In this document: one piece after another, positions 33,889 to 41,996 of the stretch
Numbering within the stretch: the first letter of the stretch is position 1
Layout: each line of letters begins with the position of its first letter
Source of the DNA: Flaviflexus massiliensis
GTDB lineage: Bacteria; Actinomycetota; Actinomycetes; Actinomycetales; Actinomycetaceae
Direction of reading: 5' to 3'
Assembly: GCF_001375495.1 (NCBI RefSeq)
Contig: NZ_LN831057.1
Coordinates: 1 to 64,000, forward strand
DNA: 64,000 bases
Notes under the pieces: model-generated
Databases searched by the model: none
Told to the model about the DNA's origin: nothing
The model's input: only the letters and a program-made list of their open reading frames with translations
Program-made: the position numbers and the translations under genes

Positions 33889-36800
33889 ACCAAATTGAAG
33901 TGCTCCCCGATTAAGGGGAGCCATAGCTGGGTTTTGAATGATGCGGCGGCGGGGTCAACGCCTCAATGAAGTGCTCTCCGATTAAGGGGAGCCATCAAGC
34001 AGTGCAACTCTTGACACTGTAATGCCGTCACGCCTCAATGAAGTGCTCCCCGATTAAGGGGAGCCATTCCATATCGCTATCGGATGTTGCTGTTGCACTA
34101 AGCCTCAATGAAGTGCTCCCCGATAAAGGGGAGCCATCCGATCACGTGCCCGTTGCCGAGCAGGATGGCTTGGCCTCAATGAAGTGCTCCCCGATTAAGG
34201 GAGCCATTGGAGCGCGCCCTGGCTCGTGGCTTCAAGATTCTCGCCTCAATGAAGTGCTCCCCGATTAAGGGGAGCCATCCGGACGCCTTGGTGTCCAAGC
34301 CGCACTCACCCACCTTCGCCTCAATGAAGTGCTCCCCGATTAAGGGGAGCCATACTGTTGAGTTACCAACACCAGGGGACCTATTCCACGCCTCAATGAA
34401 GTGCTCCCCGATTAAGGGGAGCCATATCATCTCTCCGCGGTGCTGTGCGCGCTGTATTGCGCGCCTCAATGAAGTGCTCCCCGATTAAGGGGAGCCATTT
34501 TGCGTCTATGTTGTTGTGGGTGGGGCGTTAGAGCGCCTCAATGAAGTGCTCCCCGATTAAGGGGAGCCATCGCCGATCATGAGCGGGCCGGCCGCGATAA
34601 GAACGCCGCCTCAATGAAGTGCTCCCCGATCAAGGGGAGCCATCAGATCGCGATCCGACTTGAAATTGTGTTCGGCTGGCCTCAATGAAGTGCTCCCCGA
34701 TTAAGGGGAGCCATCTGTCTCAAGGTCCGAGAACCAGTTGTTCCCGCCAAGGCCTCAATGAAGTGCTCCCCGATTAAGGGGAGCCATGGACGGTCGAGAT
34801 TAACGGCTCGAATGTGCAAGCCGCCTCAATGAAGTGCTCCCCGATTAAGGGGAGCCATCTGAATCCAAGCTTCACCGGGATGCGAACATCAATGCCTCAA
34901 TGAAGTGCTCCCCGATTAAGGGGAGCCATTCAACGGAGCGTCCCATGGCAGGGTGGCGACGATGGCGCCTCAATGAAGTGCTCCCCGATTAAGGGGAGCC
35001 ATCCCACGGGAGAAACCGATGAACGACATCGATCTGGCCTCAATGAAGTGCTCCCCGATTAAGGGGAGCCATTCCGGTCATCACCATGTACCGGGTTGTC
35101 GTCGCCGCCTCAATGAAGTGCTCCCCGATTAAGGGGAGCCATGTTGTGCCGGCTAGGTCGTTGATCCTTTTGACCGTGCCTCAATGAAGTGCTCCCCGAT
35201 TAAGGGGAGCCATACCCTCAACCCCGGATCAGACTCCAGCACGAGTCGGCCTCAATGAAGTGCTCCCCGATTAAGGGGAGCCATGCGAACCCAGGTCTCG
35301 GCATCCGCATCAGCGAGGAGCCTCAATGAAGTGCTCCCCGATTAAGGGGAGCCATCTTGACAAGCAAGGCTTAACTACCCCACCGCAAGCAGGCCTCAAT
35401 GAAGTGCTCCCCGATTAAGGGGAGCCATACCGCGAGCGCAGCCTCATCGAGTTCTTCCTGCCCAGCCTCAATGAAGTGCTCCCCGATTAAGGGGAGCCAT
35501 CGCATGAGAAAGATGGGGCACCCAGAGATGCGCGTTGCCTCAATGAAGTGCTCCCCTATTAAGGGGAGCCATTGCGTGGAATTCTGGGGTCTGCTCGGGC
35601 ATTTCGCCTCAATGAAGTGCTCCCCGATTAAGGGGAGCCATCTGGCCACTGTGCCTGGGGCAGAACATAACGGACCTGGCCTCAATGAAGTGCTCCCCGA
35701 TTAAGGGGAGCCATCTGCGCCACGTGGTTCTCGCGCAGCCCGCCTGAGCCGCCTCAATGAAGTGCTCCCCGATTAAGGGGAGCCATTTTGAGTGTTGCCC
35801 TCGTTACGCCATAGCATATCCGGGCCTCAATGAAGTGCTCCCCGATTAAGGGGAGCCATCCGGCCTAGTGATGACTACGCCACTTTGGTGGATCAGCCTC
35901 AATGAAGTGCTCCCCGATTAAGGGGAGCCATATCAATCGACTGCACAACCAATTCTGTGGTCCCCGAGCCTCAATGAAGTGCTCCCCGATTAAGGGGAGC
36001 CATTTTAAGGCTCATCACGCGATGATGACCGCGCAGACAGGCCTCAATGAAGTGCTCCCCGATTAAGGGGAGCCATACACTCGAACAAGCAGCCGTAGCA
36101 CTATACGGCAAGCCTCAATGAAGTGCTCCCCGATTAAGGGGAGCCATCGGGGGGTGCAACGTTGCGGGTCTTACGGAAAGCTGCCTCAATGAAGTGCTCC
36201 CCGATTAAGGGGAGCCATCTGCTTCTCCAGACGACCAAGAGCCGCCGTGGACTTGCCTCAATGAAGTGCTCCCCGATTAAGGGGAGCCATGCCGACCTTG
36301 CGGGAGCCACAATCAAGAAAATCGAGCCTCAATGAAGTGCTCCCCGATTAAGGGGAGCCATCTCAGGGCGACGTCAACCAAGTGGCCGCTGATTACCAGC
36401 CTCAATGAAGTGCTCCCCGATTAAGGGGAGCCATCCGCACAAGATGATAGGAGCCGGTCAAGTGGCGGGCTTCGCCTCAATGAAGTGCTCCCCGATTAAG
36501 GGGAGCCATCTGCGAGCGCGAACGCTTCCGCGGTCTCGGCTGCTGTGCCTCAATGAAGTGCTCCCCGATTAAGGGGAGCCATATCTTCGCCCCTGGTGGC
36601 GGCTTTCGAGTCCCAAGCGCCTCAATGAAGTGCTCCCCGATTAAGGGGAGCCATGCCCGACAAGCCCCGTACACTCGTCACCATCACAACGCCTCAATGA
36701 AGTGCTCCCCGATTAAGGGGAGCCATCTTGTGATTGACCATCAGAACTCGAAGCCGAAGTCCGTGCCTCAATGAAGTGCTCCCCGATTAAGGGGAGCCAT

Positions 36801-37591
36801 CCAATCCGTCACACACTCGACCCGCAAAACTTGCCTGCCTCAATGAAGTGCTCCCCGATTAAGGGGAGCCATATTCGATAGCGAGATCATCGGTGGGGGT
36901 GTTCATGCCTCAATGAAGTGCTCCCCGATTAAGGGGAGCCATCATGCCCCTCATAAGACTGAATCTTGCCTTTGCCTTCGCCTCAATGAAGTGCTCCCCG
37001 ATTAAGGGGAGCCATCATGCGAGCTAGATTTACCCGTATGGGTGGTCGAGGCGCCTCAATGAAGTGCTCCCCGATTAAGGGGAGCCATTGTCGACGACGT
37101 CCTTTGCTCCTCCACCATCATCAAGCCTCAATGAAGTGCTCCCCGATTAAGGGGAGCCATGTGTCTGTGAGTCTTAGAACCGCCTGTTCTTCCTCGCCTC
37201 AATGAAGTGCTCCCCGATTAAGGGGAGCCATACACTATTCACACCATAGGAGGTCAATATTTTGAGCCTCAATGAAGTGCTCCCCGATTAAGGGGAGCCA
37301 TCCAAGGCCACGCAGGGACGCTTCAGCGTTCTCAATATCCGCCTCAATGAAGTGCTCCCCGATTAAGGGGAGCCATACGTGACGAGAGTGGTGGAGGGCG
37401 GGATACCGAACGCCTCAATGAAGTGCTCCCCGATTAAGGGGAGCCATGGCAAGAGCCAGATCAGCCGCATCCGCAGCGCCCGCGCCTCAATGAAGTGCTC
37501 CCCGATTAAGGGGAGCCATACGCGGCTCATTCCCGGTACCAGTGCCGTTCAGTACGCCTCAATGAAGTGCTCCCCGATTAAGGGGAGCCAT
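33889..37591 (-). CRISPR. CRISPR array, 52 repeats and 51 spacers
   Basis: The 36-base repeat reads on the plus strand GCCTCAATGAAGT, stem GCTCCCC, loop GATTAA, stem GGGGAGC, CAT. I counted 52 copies; spacers are 33-39 bases, mostly 35-37, and no duplicate was noticed. Altered repeats gather at the 33.9-kb end: repeat 1 (33889) has four changes in its first eight bases, repeats 2, 4 and 5 have a substitution, a substitution and a one-base deletion. Only two others (34608 and 35537) differ. The old end is therefore at 33.9 kb and the leader at 37.6 kb, beside cas2. Read on the minus strand the repeat ends in ATTGAGGC, close to the common ATTGAAAC 3' tag, which supports minus-strand transcription. 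Confidence 0.98.
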
Positions 37592-37768
37592 AGTGGTAGA
37601 AATTTGGTAGTTCCTACCTCTGGTTTTTCGGCTTTATGCGAGACCTGTTTGAGATTCTACGTGATTTTTACGCTATGAAGTTACCAAGGATGAAATTCAC
37701 GCTTAAATAAAGGGAAAAGTGGATGCGAGCGCTCCCCGGTGTTACTCAGACTGATCGAGCGCTCGTCT
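37592..37768 (-). promoter_or_regulatory. Probable CRISPR leader
   Basis: 177 bases between the newest repeat and the cas2 stop, A+T-rich near the array, with no coding potential. It is the expected place for the array promoter and the integration site. No exact promoter hexamers are claimed. Confidence 0.6.
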
Positions 37769-37939
37769 CTAGACGATGTAGCTTTGGGGCTTGTTGAGTT
37801 CGGCTTGACTACCGAAGGAGGTGATTGTTCTTTTGTTTGCTTCACTTGAGAGCCCCAAGTCACAAACAAGAACAGCGTCACTGCTGTGTGGGGTGTACTA
37901 AAGATGTTGGACAGTCATTGATCAGGGAGAATCAAAGGT

Positions 37940-38233
37940 ATGGGTTCAACATCGAGGCGTAAGTTTAGTGCGCAGTTCAAAGCTGAGGCTGTGCAACTGG
38001 TGATCCAGTCCGAGCGACCGATTGTGGAGGTTGCCGGTGAGCTCGGGATCAATGCAGGCACGTTGGGGAACTGGGTGAAGAAGTATCGGGAAGATAATCC
38101 AGAGCCGGCCAAGAAGATGACCCCGGCCGACTACGGACGGCTGGCGGAGTTGGAAGAGGCGAATCGGCGGCTGCGGATGGAAAATGAGTTCCTAAAAAAA
38201 GCCGCGGCCTTCTTCGCCCGGGAGCAGGGGTAG
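37940..38233 (+). CDS. IS3-family transposase OrfA
   Basis: A 97-residue protein with the helix-turn-helix typical of OrfA (RRKFSAQFKAEAVQLVIQSE, then VAGELGINAGTLGNWVKKY) and a leucine-zipper region (LAELEEANRRLRMENEFLKKA). It binds the element's ends. The run of seven A at 38194-38200, inside the FLKK codons, is a standard -1 slippage site that would yield the OrfAB fusion transposase. Confidence 0.93.
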   Translation: MGSTSRRKFSAQFKAEAVQLVIQSERPIVEVAGELGINAGTLGNWVKKYREDNPEPAKKMTPADYGRLAELEEANRRLRMENEFLKKAAAFFAREQG

Positions 38234-38286
38234 CCGAGAAGGCTGCCCTGATCGAAGCGGAGAAGGACAACTATCCGATCGCGTGG

Positions 38287-39129
38287 ATGTGCACGCAACT
38301 TGGTCTGGCGCGCTCGAGTTTCTATGCCTGGCGTACCCAGGTGAATCAGGTCAGCGCCTCGGCTGCCCGTAGGGAGGTGCTGAAGGTCCTGATCCAGGAA
38401 ATTTACCACGAGCACCGCAAAACGTACGGGTGCCGGCGCATCACCGCTGAACTCAACGACCGCGGCTACCCTGCGTCGGTGGGGTTGGTGGCCAAGCTCA
38501 TGCGCGAGCTCGGGTTAGCGGGGATTCAACCACGTGCTTATCGGCGCACCACTATCGTCGGTGAGGAGCCGGTGGTGATTCCGGATCTGCTGGAGGGAAA
38601 TTTCGATCCTGCTGCCCACGCCCCCGGGCACGCGTTGGTTGGTGATATTACCTACCTGCGCACCGGGGAAGGGTGGCTGTACCTGGCCACCGTGATTGAT
38701 CTATCCACCCGGATGGTGGTGGGCTGGCAGATGGCTTCCCACATGCGCACCTCGCTGGTGATCGACGCGTTGGGGATGGCCATCGACCACGGACGCATCG
38801 CGCCGAATTCTGTGTTCCATGCGGACAAAGGAAGTCAGTACACCTCGAGCGAATTTCAGAAATATTGCGAGAAGGTCAAGGTTCGCCCCTCGGTAGGCCG
38901 GACTGGGGTGTGCTGGGACAATGCGGTTGCGGAAAGTTTCTTTGCCTCGTTGAAGAACGAGATGTACTACCACCAGGTGTTCACCACCCGGGCCCGTGCC
39001 AGGTTCGCGGTCATGGACTATATCGAGGTTTTCTACAACCGCCAGCGTCGGCACTCCGCTCTCGGCTACCGCACCCCGGTCCAGACCTGGCAAGACCACG
39101 AGAAAGACCTCGCTGCCACGGCAGCGTGA
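38287..39129 (+). CDS. IS3-family transposase OrfB (DDE integrase core)
   Basis: 280 residues from the ATG at 38287; the same frame is open upstream to the A7 slip site at 38194-38200, so the natural product is probably an OrfAB fusion. The HTH_21 segment HRKTYGCRRITAEL is followed by the catalytic core: first Asp in ALVGDITYLRT, second in VFHADKGSQYTS, Glu in NAVAESFFASLKNE, then the C-terminal YNRQRRHSALGYRTP. All three acidic residues are present. Confidence 0.94.
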   Translation: MCTQLGLARSSFYAWRTQVNQVSASAARREVLKVLIQEIYHEHRKTYGCRRITAELNDRGYPASVGLVAKLMRELGLAGIQPRAYRRTTIVGEEPVVIPDLLEGNFDPAAHAPGHALVGDITYLRTGEGWLYLATVIDLSTRMVVGWQMASHMRTSLVIDALGMAIDHGRIAPNSVFHADKGSQYTSSEFQKYCEKVKVRPSVGRTGVCWDNAVAESFFASLKNEMYYHQVFTTRARARFAVMDYIEVFYNRQRRHSALGYRTPVQTWQDHEKDLAATAA

Positions 39130-39357
39130 AAGAAGAAAAACACTAACGACTGTTCAAGATTCTTGACACAGCCCAGTGCTCAATAAGTTCTTTGATGCCC
39201 TCGGTGAGTTCAACAAGTGCAGTTCGGTGAAGGTCAATGAGAAAGACCGAGAACTGCATGCGCTCCCCATAAGACTTAAGGAGCTTTGAGATCCGAGTTC
39301 TGCGCTTGTCATCAGGAATGTCATAGGTGATTAGATATCGGTGGGTATCGTTTCTGA

Positions 39358-40974
39358 TCATCTGATTTTCACACCAATGTATTGTGACTGTGTGCCGTCG
39401 AGGTAACCTAGCACCATTCTCGCTTGAATTTCCATGGCTCGTCTCCACGACACCTGGTAGCCGAAGACGGGATGCCGAAATTCAGTTGCTACTCTTCGCT
39501 CAAATGCTGCAATAAGTGCTTTTCGAGAAACGTCATCCAGGCGGTATGCGCCGTCTATATGATGAAAACGGTCAGCTGATATTTCACCATTATTGAATGC
39601 GCCTATGACAACAGAGTCTGCCACGGGTGCTCTGAACTCCTCCATGAGGTCCAATGTGAGTGCAGGCTTATTTCGATTTGAAGAGTGGAGAAACCCAGCA
39701 TGGGGGTCAAGTCCGCATGCAACCACAGCACGTAATACTTCGGATTGTAATAACGCGTATGAGTAGTTAAGACAAATGTTTAGTGGGTCGCGAGCTCCAC
39801 GGCCAACCCGTCCGGGAAACTCTTTGAGTTGCTCCTTCGCTATTTCATTGAAGCATTCCTGGAAGTTGCTGAAGTACATTCCAGCTGCGTTTCCTTCAAT
39901 CCCGAAGAGCTCTCCGATAGTTAAAGCTTCCATTGCTTGCTTCTGGAGAGTCCGCATCTCTTTAATCGTGGAAGAAGTTTTTGTATATCGCCGCAAAAGA
40001 GTTGCCTGATTCGAGATTTTCGAAGAAATAAACTCCCGAGCTAGCCCGAGTCGTCCTTCGAATGATGCGACGTGCTGCTGGACTCTGGGAAGCCCATTGG
40101 GTGAGTAGCTGGATCGGGACCAACCGGTGACGCGGCCGCCATAGGAGCACCAAACTATGACAATATCTCGCCACAGTAACTCTCGTTGTAAAGCGGATGA
40201 TAGGTCGACGTTTCCATGGACGATCACCGCGCTCACTTGCTCGATAGGAATGGATGCAAGGTCCTCGCCAGACTTCTGAACAATTACACGCCCATCTTTT
40301 AGTGAAGCCCGTGCCCCGTAAGTGGAGAGGTGGAGAGCTTGGCCGGCGGGATCGGATGCTCGGATCTGATGGAGATCTTGCTGTCCCCTTCGTTCGTCAG
40401 GTAGGCACACACTGACGTGTGAGCACCTACTGCATCTCGGGTCATCTATAAGTGCTGGAGGGGCTTCGCTGCCAAGGATGATTTCTTGCGTTCGTGCGAC
40501 CGCTGATAACGCTTCCTCCCGGTCAACCTCGTCAATTTCAACCGGGACATGTCGATGATGCGTCTTAAAGAAGACACTATGTTCTGCAACTTCGTAGCCA
40601 GCCTTTTCGAGGGCGATGGTTTGTAATGCAAGTTGGATCCGCGTTGCTTTCGTTACTGAAGGTTTGAACCGGACAGGGGTTGACTTATATTCAATTAATT
40701 TCAATGCCCCATTGGGAAGAATGTCAGCCGTATCGATGCGTCCATGAAAGCCGTTCGAGTCATCGTGAATGTCGATACCCCGGAGTTGGTTCTGATTGCT
40801 CGCGGAAGGGTTGTGGGTGCGTTTATGGTCTGCATCGCCCACCCTCATCGCGTAGGAGTGCTTGGCTCTTTCTCCAACCGCTTCAAGCCAAGTGCGTCGT
40901 TCACAGTAGAGCGTGTGGGCGACAAGCGAAATCGGGACAGATTCGGGAGCTGAGATGGATTCGATGGGGTTCAC
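39358..40974 (-). CDS. cas4-cas1: Cas4-Cas1 fusion protein
   Basis: A 538-residue fusion characteristic of type I-G (I-U) adaptation modules. Cas4 part (about 1-200): first iron-sulfur cysteine in YCERRTWLEA, RecB nuclease residues in GRIDTADIL and LKLIEYKST, and the closing cysteines in RCSRCSHVSVC. Cas1 part (about 220-538): metal ligands probably in FGIEGNAAGMYF (Glu), DPHAGFLHSS (His) and LTLDLMEEFR (acidic). Cas4 trims prespacers and checks the PAM; Cas1 integrates. GTG start overlaps the csb3 stop (GTGA), a choice favoured over an upstream ATG at 41088 that would lie far inside csb3. Intact, but its Cas2 partner is broken. Confidence 0.93.
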   Translation of the reverse strand: MNPIESISAPESVPISLVAHTLYCERRTWLEAVGERAKHSYAMRVGDADHKRTHNPSASNQNQLRGIDIHDDSNGFHGRIDTADILPNGALKLIEYKSTPVRFKPSVTKATRIQLALQTIALEKAGYEVAEHSVFFKTHHRHVPVEIDEVDREEALSAVARTQEIILGSEAPPALIDDPRCSRCSHVSVCLPDERRGQQDLHQIRASDPAGQALHLSTYGARASLKDGRVIVQKSGEDLASIPIEQVSAVIVHGNVDLSSALQRELLWRDIVIVWCSYGGRVTGWSRSSYSPNGLPRVQQHVASFEGRLGLAREFISSKISNQATLLRRYTKTSSTIKEMRTLQKQAMEALTIGELFGIEGNAAGMYFSNFQECFNEIAKEQLKEFPGRVGRGARDPLNICLNYSYALLQSEVLRAVVACGLDPHAGFLHSSNRNKPALTLDLMEEFRAPVADSVVIGAFNNGEISADRFHHIDGAYRLDDVSRKALIAAFERRVATEFRHPVFGYQVSWRRAMEIQARMVLGYLDGTQSQYIGVKIR

Positions 40975-41996
40975 GGTCGTACCCTTTGGCCAGATAGGGC
41001 CTGCCGTTCCGGAGCGCTGGTTGAGCCAACGTAGCGAACCGGAAATCGGATCACGGCAGCAACTCCGTGATCTTGAAGCCATTGCCATGCAACCTGTTGG
41101 TCCACTGGTGCAGTCTTGGGACGATCGTCAGCAACTGCGATCAATTGCTGGCTACGTAATAGTGTTCTCATTCGCGCCGGAAAAACGGGAGTGTTGACAA
41201 CGGGCATGAGTAGCTGATGCTGTTCCTTACCCGCTTTGACACTATCTTTCGGTAGATATGCAGGATAAGAGCGTGAGGGATCCCATTTGAAGGGGACTGG
41301 TGCAAAACTAAGCCCCCATAGGGCACACCAGGCCAGGGCATTATCGACCGGTCGAGGGAGACTAAAACCCGTTGGTGTACGAGAATCGACGGCATTCCCG
41401 CCGTGCTCGTCAACAGTTGTTAACCCCTGAAGTCCGCTCGCAATTTCCTCATCGGTTCGGTCCGCAATGACCTTTGCCACTGGCAAGAGTCGATCCGGCA
41501 AGAACTCTGTCCCACGATTTCGGGTTCTCATCTCCCAGATATTTGAACCAGCATCGGCTCGAGTCGTGTTACCAACTCGATGCCACCATGAGCGATAGCC
41601 GAGGCCTTGAATAAGCCTCAGATCAATGTGGTTGGGAATTTTGTCAAGGGAAGCTTCGCGTTTCGATTCAAGCGCTTCCCAGTCCCGAGATGTGACAGGG
41701 GACGCGGTCCGAGGTCCAAGCAGAGAAATTGTGCTCTGCTTACGATCCTGTTGAATCGTAAAAGTTTCCTTGATCCAAGAGTCATCTAGGGATCGAGACT
41801 CGGCATGCAATCGGACAATACTCGAAATTCCCATAATGTCGACAGTGTCAGGAATCTGAATGTTTGGCTTCTCGTCGTCGTCCCACCACAACTTGATTGG
41901 CCCAATTTTAGCGTCTTCAAGAATGGAACTTAGGCCCAGAAGTGCCATATGAGAGAAGAGATCGTCTATGCTTCCAGCAATCTGAAGTGTTTTCAT
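40971..41996 (-). CDS. csb3: Csb3-like Cascade subunit (type I-G)
   Basis: 341 residues, in the place where other type I-G loci carry the large subunit csx17/cas8. Length, position between cas3 and cas4-cas1, and the beginning (MKTLQIAGSIDDLFSHMALLGLSSIL) fit the Csb3 family, which replaces Csx17 in one branch of the subtype. No catalytic motif is seen; the protein has a Trp/Arg-rich middle (GLGYRSWWHRVGN). It probably serves PAM recognition or target-complex assembly. ATG overlaps the cas3 stop (ATGA) and follows GGAGGGG. The identification rests mainly on context, so moderate certainty. Confidence 0.7.
   Translation of the reverse strand: MKTLQIAGSIDDLFSHMALLGLSSILEDAKIGPIKLWWDDDEKPNIQIPDTVDIMGISSIVRLHAESRSLDDSWIKETFTIQQDRKQSTISLLGPRTASPVTSRDWEALESKREASLDKIPNHIDLRLIQGLGYRSWWHRVGNTTRADAGSNIWEMRTRNRGTEFLPDRLLPVAKVIADRTDEEIASGLQGLTTVDEHGGNAVDSRTPTGFSLPRPVDNALAWCALWGLSFAPVPFKWDPSRSYPAYLPKDSVKAGKEQHQLLMPVVNTPVFPARMRTLLRSQQLIAVADDRPKTAPVDQQVAWQWLQDHGVAAVIRFPVRYVGSTSAPERQALSGQRVRP

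Larger units (their letters stand above)
37889..39175 (+). mobile_element. Complete IS3-family element inside cas2
   Basis: 1287 bases bounded by inverted repeats: TGGGGTGTACTAAAGATGTT onward at the left and, in reverse complement, TGGGCTGTGTCAAGAATCTT onward at the right; 20 of the first 28 bases match, ending in ACAGTC on both. A 3-bp direct repeat GTG flanks it (37886-37888 and 39176-39178), the size expected for IS3 elements. It carries orfA and orfB with an A7 frameshift site. Ends, target duplication and genes are all intact, so the insertion looks recent. Confidence 0.95.
37769..39361 (-). pseudogene. cas2: cas2, split by an IS3-family insertion
   Basis: The 5' part runs from ATG 39361 to the His62 codon at 39178-39176 and has the Cas2 fold start HRYLITYDIPDDKRR and MQFSVFLIDL. 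The 3' part resumes at 37885 and reads SSDAVLVCDLG and 28 more residues to the stop at 37769-37771. Joined through one copy of the duplicated CAC codon, they give a normal 100-residue Cas2 (IEH-SSDAVLVCDLG). The insertion is therefore exactly in frame-neutral register but interrupts the gene; translation would run into the IS end and stop after ten foreign residues, giving a 72-residue product that lacks the last beta strand. ATG overlaps the cas1 stop (ATGA). Cas2 bridges Cas1 dimers in spacer integration, so adaptation is probably lost. Confidence 0.93.

Noticed and set aside
34038-37678. Open frames on both strands repeating MKCSPIKGSH or WLPLIGEHFIEA
   Set aside because: They are translations of the 36-base CRISPR repeat; the repeat length is a multiple of three, so chance frames stay open between some spacers.
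37681-37881. 66-codon minus-strand frame
   Set aside because: It is out of frame with, and overlaps, the severed 3' end of cas2, which explains the sequence better.
37894-39170. Shorter IS3 boundaries starting at TGTACTAAAG and ending at TTGACACA
   Set aside because: These ends give no matching target duplication; extending both by five bases gives TGGG ends, a perfect GTG duplication and restores the cas2 frame.
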